Shown piece after piece: positions 43,801 through 53,350 of a stretch of DNA of 64,000 nucleotides (position 1 is its first letter; each line of letters opens with the position of its first letter). The stretch spans positions 16,098,532 to 16,162,531 of the forward strand of contig CM119263.1 of assembly GCA_051294375.1 (NCBI GenBank). Direction: 5' to 3'. This DNA comes from Paraspadella gotoi (lineage: Eukaryota; Chaetognatha). Both the position numbers and the translations under genes were made by a program. The notes below the pieces were generated by a model. The model was not told the origin of the DNA. It ran no database searches and was given only the letters and a program-made list of their open reading frames with translations.

Positions 43801-46695
43801 AAAAAAAAGGAATATGAGGTGAAAAAGGGTGGAAAGAGAAGATGCGTCCAGGCGAAATACTGAAGAAAATTGTTCAAAGTCAGGGGCAAGATAGCTAATT
43901 TATTAAATGAATGGATTAATGCAAAAGCCGGGATGCACTGTGATGGCCATTGGTATGGGGCATCTCACTGTTGCTTTGGGGGCTTTCGACCCTCAGTGCA
44001 CATCCAGTCACTGGCGCGGCTACCTCGGATGAACTCGCTTTGCCAACACAGGGAAGTCGTTAGGACTGTGGATGGAACCCAACGCCTGGGATGGTGTGTG
44101 TTCCCCCTCTGAGCCTATGAATTCGGCTGAACGATGGTGGACGTGAGGCGGTGTGAATATCCGCAACAGGATCATTTTTATATTGGTTGTACCAATTTCA
44201 TTGAAATATTAATTTGTAAATGAAAAAAAAAGGAATTAACTACAGTCGTGAACATAGTTCAGTCGGAGACTGGTTTAATAAAAGGTAATTTAATTAAATC
44301 ATGTTTAAAAATCAAATTCATGGCATGAAATACGTAAGCAGGAAACAAACGAGAAAGACAGTGTCACGAACAAACCAAACAACTTAAGTGGATTGCGAAT
44401 TGTTGGCCCGGGTTGGGGATGGGGTTCTTATTATAATTTAACCGTTAACTCTCAACGAATCCTTCTGTTTTCCGAAATTCCCACCCCCACCCTCCCCGCG
44501 ACCGAAGGAACGAAGAGCGCCTTCAGACTTCAGACTGTCAGATGAGTCTGAAGTTCTTAAATTCGCCGATGGTCTTTTTCCATTCGTCGCCCATCTTCTT
44601 AGGTTTGATGTTCATCGTCCAGGTTCCGTAGTCTCCCTCGGCGATTAGCACGTCGTTCCACGGCTTCGGATCCGATCGGAAACGCCTCTCGCTCCCGGGT
44701 TTCCCGCTGATGATGGCGTCGAAGCTGATGGGGAGACAAAGGAGGATCGAAGTTGATCGCAGATTTTGAGGCGACGGAAATAAAAACCAAGGATCAACCT
44801 GGCGTTCTCTCTCGTCGTCCAGCCGGCGTTGGCCCAGCTGATGGTCACGTTGAGATTCAAAGCTTCGTTTCTGTAGAAAACTTTTCCCGCCGGAGCCACG
44901 GCCGTGCCCTCCCGACCGCTGACTGAGAATCGTCCGATGGCTGATGACGAAAGATGACTCGTTGATCGATATTTGTTTAAAAAGATTATCATTCATAATA
45001 CTATTTAAAAAAGTATTTATATTTGTTACGACATATAAGTTATTACATAATATAATCGTGTTAATGATCAATTATCAAAATTAATTTTATCCCCATCTGA
45101 CTTTCTTCCTTCATGTCACTCACAGTGAGCGTCTATCTCCTCTGGTGGTTCGAATCCTTCCACTATTTTTCCGCAAGTCACTTGAAACCCCTGTAAAGTA
45201 GATTCAATTCTGAATTTCGAGATTTTAGAATCACGCTAGGTAATCAAACCGATAAAAGTTTTGACCTAAGTAGTAACGTCAACGGTTTCCTCGCCCAACC
45301 TTATGATCGCATTCTAGTCCGCAGGACTGCGACATATCCAGATGCAGCGGGAAATCCGTGTTGTTCGTGACGACGATGTCGCAGCGGTGAGGCGTTCCGC
45401 CGCCGACGACACAGGCGTTGCCCATCCTTCTTGGTTTTTTTTTTTACGATCCTCTTTCGATCGCCCGATTTAGATTGTGATTTCACAGAGTTTTAGTATT
45501 TGTTTTCGATCCTGAGATTGACTGCCTTGCACCTCTTTTTTTTCTTTCTTTTTTTTTCGACGCGGGATTTTTAAATGGACTTCCCTTGTAATCTGAGTCG
45601 ATTTTTTTTCATTATTCACCTCCTTGATCAAAATCTACAGCTTGTTTTTTCTTGATTTAAGCAAAGATTTGTGGCTGAATTTTCTCTTTTTTTTCTATAA
45701 AATAGCAGGTTCGTTTCAAGAATAATCATATGGTTGGTTCGGTCGAAGATTTGATCTTGTTTTTGTAGCCAGGAGAATTAAAGATAATCACAAATACATC
45801 TGGTGTTGAATGGATGATATATCTTAAGTTTCGGTAGTTTGAGCTGTAGTGGTTGGAGTCGGTCGAGGGTCGAATTGCAGCTGATGCGCTGACGAAAAAC
45901 CAGAAGCTCCTTTTTCTCGATCCTATTTTTAAGATTAGATTTCGTGTTTAAAATTTTGAAAGAAACCGATTCCCCAACCTTTTTCTTGAACAATTTATTA
46001 CAAGAATTAATTTAATTACAAGAAACTCATGTAGGAAAATTAAAATATTTGAATATAGCAGAATCGGGAAAAAAATGTTATTTAATTTTTTTTTTTTTTC
46101 TATTTTCGGAGGCAATTTACCTGGCATCGCCGCCGGTGACGAGAACGACGGCATGGAGAACGGCGGATCACGTGACTGACATGTTGAATCTTGTCAACTC
46201 TGCCATCAATTTCGTTCTTTACTCCGTCTCCGGGAGGAAGTTCAGGTGGGAGACCTTTAACCTTTGAATTCGGTTAGTCCGTGAATAGTTTAGAAAAACG
46301 ATCCCTGTTCGGCGTGTTCTCGAGTATAGTAGTCGTTTTTAAAAAGACACTATGGGTCACATCCGCGGTTTTTACTGAGACGAGAATACTGCGTACAACC
46401 TCTTCCGTAATCAAAATTATTAGAATTTAATAATTAAGATAGCTCATACTTATTTAAATGCAGGCACGCGACGAAGGAGGTGTGGGAAGAAGCGATCGAG
46501 CACTTGAACAGCTTTATTAGGTCAGCGATCCCAGAAGGACAAAGGACCGGAAGTCAAAAAACTCAAACGACGAGGACGACGATCACGACCATTATAAGAA
46601 CGACGACGACGACGATGACGACGACGACGACAGAGATGAAGAACCACAGTTTCGACGTTGTCGAGATGAACGAATTGGAGAAGATAAAGTATTAA
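40864..46695 (+). CDS. Class A (rhodopsin-like) GPCR, probable peptide receptor
   Basis: A seven-helix plasma-membrane receptor of 472 residues. Exons: 40864-40905, 41083-41161, 41309-41471, 41565-41677, 41869-41968, 42103-42457, 42576-42669, 42748-42854, 46112-46245, 46464-46695. All junctions are in phase. Landmarks: N-glycosylation site ENSS; TM1 GN (N42); TM2 LATLSVSD (D79); Cys109 at 3.25, exactly 25 residues before Arg134 of a DRL triplet replacing DRY; TM4 WRILLVGIFAVAAI; an ECL2 of about 80 residues with NET and NST sites; TM6 LLVLPWC; TM7 NSAINFVLYSVSGRKFR. The TM7 style NSxxNFxLY is typical of peptide receptors. The ligand cannot be named. The C-tail has a Thr-rich stretch encoded by ACG repeats. 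The start was chosen at MMENSS, just before a consensus donor; an upstream exon is possible. Confidence 0.88.
43005..43752. repeat. Two direct copies of a 250-270-bp GC-rich repeat
   Basis: 43005-43270 and 43480-43752 are similar end to end, with many small indels (shared GACCCTCAGTGACCGCCTCC and CTTTAAGTCTTGCTKCCACAG). The minus strand of both contains a tRNA T-arm-like motif (GGTTCATCC; GGTTCTAATCC), so a tRNA-derived retroposon is possible. They lie in the GPCR intron, upstream of the nested minus-strand gene's 3' end. Confidence 0.7.
43874..44207. repeat. Long composite member of the 60-80-bp repeat family, containing copy B1
   Basis: The left part (43874-43918) and right part (44171-44207) match the two halves of the short repeat seen at 51164, 55196, 58499 and 60095. 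Between them lies a 240-bp segment homologous to copy A (513-737). Either the short form is a deletion derivative, or the 240-bp unit inserted into it. Confidence 0.65.
44538..45425 (-). CDS. Nested antisense gene: small beta-sandwich-like protein (actinoporin- or aegerolysin-like, tentative)
   Basis: Four exons on the minus strand (45300-45425, 45124-45190, 44799-44940, 44538-44724) join in phases 0, 1, 2 and give a complete 173-residue frame from ATG to TGA. It lies wholly inside the TM6-TM7 intron of the GPCR. The N-terminus MGNAC has no signal peptide and could be N-myristoylated. Features: VVTNNTDFPLHLD (an edge strand), a Cys cluster (SCGLEC, VTCGK), EPPEEI, a Gly/Ala segment then VFYRNEALNLNVTISW, and FDAIISGK, ending in a Lys-rich segment. 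The order of strands and the NxTISW/FDxxISGK pair recall the actinoporin/fungal-fruit-body-lectin fold, but the amphipathic N-terminal helix used by pore formers is absent. Family is uncertain; a lectin or lipid-binding role is as likely as lytic activity. Confidence 0.65.
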
Positions 46696-47548
46696 ATAAT
46701 CGTAGACGTGAAATAGTTAACTGTTTAGTATTATTCTTTTGAAAATTGATTCTCTCTTTTTGATCCTTGACTAGCGATTCTCAAATCTTTTCGTTCCGTA
46801 AAGTGAACAAATAAATATAAATACAATGAAATTTTTTTCTCCCTGTTGATGCTTTTATTAAAAAGAACTTCGCGAAAATTAATTTTAACTCTTTATTTGG
46901 ACATAAGTACAATTACAAAGACAACGTGTGGCCCTTTTCTGGTACTGGAGAACCTATATTGGTTACTACAAAAGCTAATGACTATTGAATTCAATTACTT
47001 ACAAACATTGATTTAAACATCAATTAATTACGAATTAATTATCATAATTTTCGTGTGTGACAAATGTATCGATGGTAACATAACCGTTGGCAGAGGTAAA
47101 CCTACTAGCATGCGACGCTCACAGCATCTCGGAAATCCATTAAAGTTGTTTCATTTTAAATTCTCATTCGATTATTTAAGTAGTCTATCGACTTCCTAAG
47201 TAAGCAAAAGACACAATACATAATACATAAGCTAGAATAATCGTCTAGATTTTACCACAAAAACTTGACAAAAATAGGTGAATAAAATGTAACTAACGAA
47301 TAACGATATCAGACCCATGAAGAAATCACTGTGATTCTAATGTCACGTTTACAAAATTCATTAAGTGACGGGATTATTTCAGATTGGATCGATCAGAAAC
47401 GTCACAAACGGCTAAGACCACCTCTGAAAAGTATCTGTGAAAAATAATACAATTGTGATTTCATAACAACTCTAAAAAAATTAAAAATTAAAAAAGAATT
47501 CTTACCTATTCTTCAAATAAGTTAAACAGTTAAACGAATCAAATAGTC
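46696..47548. other. Convergent 3' regions of GPCR and PDE9
   Basis: AT-rich; contains the GPCR poly(A) signal and otherwise no recognised feature. Confidence 0.6.
46810..46815 (+). terminator. Poly(A) signal of the GPCR gene
   Basis: AATAAA lies 115 nt after the stop codon, followed by AT-rich sequence. No closer canonical signal is visible. Confidence 0.5.
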
Positions 47549-50500
47549 TTAGTCGTCTTCGTCGAGCAAAGTTTCCTCGGGCAACGTGTCGTCGATTAGC
47601 GGCATCCCCGTCTCCTCATTCTCCGATGAAGTCACTATGCGGGGAGGCTCTTGGGCGCGTTCCTGGGTGTGTGTGAGAGAGACAGTGTGTGTGTGACACT
47701 GTGACAGTGATTTAGAGATGAATAGATTTCAGTGTTTGAAATAGTTTGTAAAATTTTTTGCCTTAAAATGAACAACATCCATTCTCACTTCTTCCGTCTT
47801 TTGACTGTCTTCCAACAGCTTGAGAGATTCGTAGTGACTGAGGGCGTCTCGAAGCGGCTGTACCAACGCCCCGTCGATCTGAGGGAAGAGGCCGGCGACG
47901 GCCTCGAAGAGCGGAAGCAGAACGAACTTGATGAAGCCGATTTGAGCTTTGGGCTTCGTCACTTGATCCCTGACGGGGGCGTGGGTTTTGGGTAAGGGGC
48001 AGGTGATGATTGGACGCTCAAAGTCCAGATGGAAAACGAAAAAATGGGAAGAAAAAGAGAAAAGGGCTGAAGGGAGAAAATAAGTTCAAGAAGCGACGGT
48101 CGAAAGAGAGGTCAGAAGTGAGGAGACAAGACCATATTGTCACATGGTCATTGGTCAGAGGCAATAAAGGATTTACGACATCCTCGACTGAATGATAATG
48201 AGGAAGACTTCCTCACCGATCCATAAAGGGGGCGAAAGGAAGTCCTTCCGCCTTTTCTTTGTCACTCTGCATAAAATATTCCTCCAGAAGGCAATCCACC
48301 CACGGTTCGGAGATGTTCATGGGTCGAACTTCGTTGGAAATGTCGCAACATTTGATCAGGACCATCTTTAGCTGAATAATGCATAAGCATAAATGTTAAA
48401 CAATGAGAAACGGGCAATTTCAACCTTGTTCCAAAACGAAGTTGTACGGATACGTATTCCAACTTTAGATACATAATGCTTACGCAGTTGATATGCTCAT
48501 CGTTTTTCGCGTCAAATTTTTTCATATTTTCCTTGAACGTCTCCATAATTTCGCTGTGTTTTGCCATGTCGGTCGCTAGTATCAACATTATCATATTCTA
48601 AAGAAAAAAAGAATCAGCTCTTACTTTGCTAGTTACTATGAAGTAATTGGAAGTTTGAAAATCTTATAAGATTATTTGGAAATTTTAGCCTATTATTAAG
48701 CTATCATGTGGACGCAACAAGTTGTCCACAATCATTTCATTTTCACCCTGAAGAAATTTCGACCTGGCGAATGATTTTGAGAGTGTCGTCGTCGACGTTG
48801 CAGAAGATGTTCGTCTCGGGATTTTCTAGAATGTTGAACGCCATGGCGCAGTGGTGATTCTCTAGGGGTGAGATGTCGTTGTAGCGGTTGGCCAGTTCCG
48901 TTCGCGCGTTGATCTGGTACCTGTCGAGCGTCGGGGTAATCTTTAATACCTACAGTGTAGGCTACACTTCTTTTTTCGCCAAGAAGGTTTAAGCGAATAT
49001 TTTTGTAGCGTAATTACGTGTTGTTGTATCCCGGATGATCCAAGTCGTGGCAAATGGCCGTGGTTATCAAAATCCCGAGATCTCTGCGGCTAAATATTTT
49101 CGATAAATCGCAGAGATGAATGATTCCTGTTGATTACGGAATTTAAAGGCNNNNNNNNNNAGTATTTTTAGTCATTGCGACAAACATTAGTTTTAATTGA
49201 AAAATCGCTCTCACCATACATCATTTGTGTCACGCAAAAACAGTGTCGAAAATTGTGAAATGGATTGTTTCTGTAGTTCTGTTGAACCGCCCACTGCAAT
49301 GCAATAAAAAAGACCCTTGGCTTGTCTGGTAGGTAATTATATTGGAAAATTTCGACTCAAAATCCTTACTAGCCAGGATCTAAGAATTGCTGGATTGATG
49401 TTGAATTCTTGAATAAGATTTAGCTCATAAAACATATGCTCCAGTAAGTGCACCATCTGTAAAAAAAAGGTTAGACGTACACATTTTAGAATTTGGACAA
49501 CCTTTAAAAAATTAAAAGACCTACCTCACTCGAACCCCATTGCCAAATGTCGAAGTTGGGCTGCTTCAAAAGCTCAATCGTTTCAGCCGTTAACTGATAC
49601 TGAAGAGAAGGTAGGAAATACTTGGTTAGCCTCTCTCTTTATTTCTAATAAAGATAAATTTTAATGAATAAAAATTTATTTTAAATTACCTTTGGAAAAT
49701 ATTGCAAACCATTTTTGTGTCTTTCGATGAGTTTTTTGCTGTCGGATACTCTGGTCGTATGAAAGACAGTCCCGTTCACCGGTCTGTCCGACATGATGGA
49801 ATTTAAAGCGAGTTCAATCATTTAAGTCGTTGGATCGAATTTATTTTAAGAATTGCTTCGGGGACAAAAAAAAACTATTTTTGTTTTGATTTTTTGGGGG
49901 GAGAATCAAATTGCGCAATTTTGTAAGCTTGGATTAAAAAGCAGAAAAGTGCCAGAGTTGTTCCAACGTCGCGGGCTCGGCCGAAATAAGGTTCAAGTGG
50001 TAAAAACCAAATAAAAAGTTTTATTTATTAAAATTTAATTTGTTATCTTTTGAATCTATTTTTTATCTATTATTTCATATAAAAGAAAGAAAATAGTAGT
50101 TTTTTTTATCAAAATTACCACAGGTTTTTTTTAATATTATTCATAATACACCAAACTAATGATATCTAATTGAGTCGCCGCGAGCGGCTACCAAGAATTT
50201 TATCAAGACAAAATTTTTTGAGTGTGTCAGGTTCAATGACTAGAGTTTCCGCGTCAGCTGATCTCCTTGCCCTTTGAGTTGTGATTAAACAGTTTCTGTC
50301 TCAATCATCAACCTCATGAATTATCATCATCAATAACAGAAAAAAAAAACCTCTTTCATGAAGCGATAAATTAAATGTGTTTTTTACTACAACACCTTAA
50401 GCTGGTATAGTCCACATCTGGCTTTCTCAAGTCCTCCAACTGATTTTTCATTCGATTGATTTGAAGTTGCATGTTGTCGAGTTGATTAAGTCGCAATCCC

Positions 50501-51359
50501 TCGCCTGTAACGAAAACAAAACAAAGAGTTTTACTTTTAAAACATTCTAATGGATCTAAGGCGTTAGTTATATTTGATTCTTACGTTCAAATCTTCTTTC
50601 AAGTGTGACGATTCGTGAACGAAACTCTTCTTTCATCTCTTCCACTTTTAAGGCTCTAATGAAGAATATATATATACGTATGTGATTAAAATGTATTTCC
50701 TAAACTACGGATCAATTCTAAAATTATTTTGGACCTACTTATTGAACTGCTCCGTGACGTGCATGAGGACGGCACGAAAAACTTCATTGTCGTCTAAAGA
50801 AAATAGGAAAACTTGATAAACCTTCTTTTCACCCTTTCCAACCCCTCAGTGTGACCTTACCATTGCTCATTTGCCCGTTCGCTTTGGCGTTAACTTTCAA
50901 CTTGTAGGGTGTCCTTCAAATAAAAGAGAGCTCATTTTTCAAAATTGTGACTTCCGGTCGTGGAATCGTTCCAAAGAGAATAACTTTACCTTGGCGTATT
51001 GTTTGGCATGGATGGCGCGATGGAGACGAGAGCTCCCTCTTGGTCCTTCAACGAAATGTTTGACCAGCGGAGGACGCCAGCCGCTTGAGCTAACAACTCC
51101 TGTATGTCGCGCGTGCAACAGTGGCGGCTGAAGAGAACCTGGAGCGATTTCATTAAAAATTACATAGCTTATTTATTAAATGAATGGATAATTTTTATAT
51201 TGGTTGTACCAATTTCATAGTGGTGAATACTTATAGGAGTGGAGAAAAAAAAATCGCTTTTTATGCAATAGCAACGCGAGTATCGTTTACTTTTTGAGTT
51301 CTTCCTTCGGATTCGACGTAGATTTCTTTGGAGCCATTTAACGAACTCCCAATTCCCAT
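47549..51359 (-). CDS. PDE9A: cGMP-specific 3',5'-cyclic phosphodiesterase, PDE9 type
   Basis: Hydrolyses cGMP to 5'-GMP; 545 residues, close to the length of human PDE9A. Exons (minus): 51291-51359, 50990-51138, 50861-50913, 50739-50793, 50585-50655, 50396-50504, 49690-49750, 49525-49599, 49370-49456, 49215-49293, 49018-49126, 48764-48920, 48484-48597, 48217-48371, 47789-47969, 47549-47662; all phases agree. The N-terminus MGIGSS resembles MGSGSS of PDE9A. A helical segment follows ([20 protein letters not shown]). Catalytic signatures: HNFRH (about 256-260), [19 protein letters not shown] (about 296), [24 protein letters not shown] (D406) and AQIGFIKFV with the invariant purine-binding Gln457. 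There is no GAF, PAS or membrane domain, as expected for PDE9. The tail is acidic (LLDEDD). A 10-N gap lies in an intron at 49151-49160. Confidence 0.95.
49690..49794 (-). CDS. PDE9A: Alternative 5' exon of PDE9 (short isoform start)
   Basis: The exon used internally from 49750 is open further upstream to an ATG at 49794, giving [15 protein letters not shown] before the shared [12 protein letters not shown]. The internal acceptor (CATACGACCAG) lies within this longer exon. Two transcripts are therefore possible: a long one with the 5' exons and a short one that starts here and keeps the whole catalytic domain. Confidence 0.45.
51164..51219 (+). repeat. Short dispersed repeat copy in PDE9 intron
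   Basis: Contains ATAGCTTATTTATTAAATGA, then ATGGATAATTTTTATATTGG and the hairpin TTGGTTGTACCAA. It lies 26 bp from a PDE9 exon. Confidence 0.8.
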
Positions 51360-51702
51360 CCTATAAAGAAGATATAATTATATTAAAATAAAGCCAATTC
51401 CTTTTAAAAATCTAAAATCTACTATACCTTTTAAAATCTAAGTAAACACTAAACTGATAAGTTGTAATTGTCCGCCCAGAGTTGTCGCCATTTTCCAGAA
51501 AGGAGAATAGAGGTAGCGCGTTTTGTCAGCCCGCCTTTCCATAGCCTAAATGAAGAATGCGCTTCGGGCTTCTCAAATACATTATATGAACGATCTCACC
51601 CGAAACCTTTATAAATTTTTGTTTAATCTTGGAAATTCTTTGTGAAAGACACATAAAAAAGGAGTGAATGGGAGAGAAATAAAGAAAGTAAAAGATAGTA
51701 AG

Positions 51703-51729
51703 AGAGAGAGAGAGAGAGAGCAAGAGAGA

Positions 51730-51786
<57 letters not shown>
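51703..51786. repeat. GA microsatellite near PDE9 5' end
   Basis: AG dinucleotide array in the intron between the probable non-coding first exon and the start-codon exon of PDE9. Confidence 0.95.
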
Positions 51787-51851
51787 TTTAATTTAATTTC
51801 AGGTTTAGTAGATTACCTCCCCCCCCCAGAAAAGAAAAGCGGAAAACTCAC

Positions 51852-52010
51852 CTGGGACGGCGACGACGGCGCGCGAAAGATTCTAGTTTCTCCGGGGAAT
51901 AGACGAGTCCTTGGCCACGTCACCAGTCGGCGACCGTCGCTGCGTCGTCTGCCGCGTCGCTCGCGCGCGAAACAATGAGCGAGAGAGCACGCGCGAAATC
52001 GGCGGGGGTT
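51852..52010 (-). promoter_or_regulatory. Probable non-coding first exon and promoter region of PDE9
   Basis: On the minus strand, CGTCCCAG is followed by a consensus donor GTGAGT at 51851. It would splice to the acceptor TTATAG just upstream of the PDE9 start codon. The segment is the most CpG-rich in the surrounding 3 kb (GGCGACGACGGCGCGCG and CGTCGCTCGCGCGCG), as expected of a promoter-proximal exon. The transcription start is not identified. Confidence 0.45.
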
Positions 52011-53350
52011 GCGAATGAAAGTGGGGGGGAAAGGAGGAGGAAATTTAGGGTGGAAAGAAGGATAAAAAGGGAGGAAGGAGTGAAGAGAGAGTGAAGGGAA
52101 GGGAAAAATAATGTAATGAGAAAAAGAAACGAAAAGGAAGAAAGACAGAAAAGCGAAATCGGGAAAGATACGACTGGAAAGAGAGGTTGGCAAGAGAGAA
52201 AAAAAGTACGTATGAAAAAAGGGAGGAGAGAAAAAAAAAAAAGGGGTGAGAGCTTTCTGACGTCAGAACTCGCATCGATTAATTCGAGGAGCTTAACTAT
52301 GAATGATTTACGGTATTGTTGCCAAGCCGAGGTTATTTCCATGAAATATTTCAGCTTTCCTCGGCCACAAAGCTCCGCTCATATGCCTCATTTTCTTTGT
52401 TTCTTCTCGTAAATAATTCGAAAGATTCTGTTTCCAAAGAACGTTTTACTTCTTATTTCGGATGTTGTGGCCAACCTCCCAGGATCTTGTTATGACTAAA
52501 TGAGAACCGGAACTAAAATCGTTTCACCTCATCCCATCCGCAGCGTCGAACCTACCCAGTATCGAAGATGCAAATGCGTCTCCTCCTTATCTTCAGACTT
52601 CACCTGCCTCACTTCCCGAAATCTTAGAAAAGCTCTTCAACAAACAATGACGTCAAAATAAAAAAAATCGATACTTTTTCGTTTATGTTTTTTTTTCTTT
52701 TTGTTTTTTGCATAGATGTTTTTTTTTCAAAGTAACTCAGGGATGAAAGGATGACAGAGATAAAGGCAGGATAATTTGAATACCTGGAGGAAAGAGGAGT
52801 AAAGGAAAGGAAAAGAAAAAAAGGAAAGGAAAGGAAAGGAAAGGAAAGGAAAGGAAAGGAAAAAGTGAAAAATCAATGAAGATAAAGAGAAAAGAAAAAC
52901 TACTGTACTGAAAAGGAACGAAAAGTCGAGAGCGAAAAATCAATGGCCAACGAGTAAAAAAGAGAAACAAAAAAGCATCGATCGGTTTTTGAAAGGTTGT
53001 CATTTGACGAGCAGTTAATGAGAAAAGCACTGATTTGAATGTCCGTCAGCACCTTTTATAAATATTCATAATTTTGAATTTTCTTTCTTGTAACATTAAC
53101 CAGTATAACTCTACTTTTATATTAAGATTTATTTCTAATCTGCTGTGAATTTTTCAGGAAATATCTTAATTTAAAACATGATTATTCAGTTCCCTATTGC
53201 GTTCCAGCTAAAAGTATGTGAAAAAAATTGCTCAAAGAATTACACGTTACAAGGTATTATTATCCCGAACGACATTTCAATCGAGATTACAGGAATAAAA
53301 GAAAACTTTAAAGGACAACTAGGAGCAAAGACCCAATACCAGCCCCAGCC
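52011..53350. other. Divergent intergenic region between PDE9 and bestrophin
   Basis: Purine-rich on the plus strand, with an AGGAA array (about 52797-52866). Presumably contains both promoters; no specific motif identified. Confidence 0.5.

Larger units (their letters stand above)
42855..46111. other. GPCR intron hosting repeats and a nested gene
   Basis: 3.26-kb intron between the TM6 and TM7 exons, with repeats at 43005-44207 and the minus-strand gene at 44538-45425. The acceptor is TTTTCGGAG at 46111. The remaining sequence (45426-46111) shows no exon. Confidence 0.8.

Noticed and set aside
51960-52342. Phe/Ser-rich minus-strand frames upstream of PDE9
   Set aside because: Translations of purine-rich promoter-proximal sequence; low complexity.
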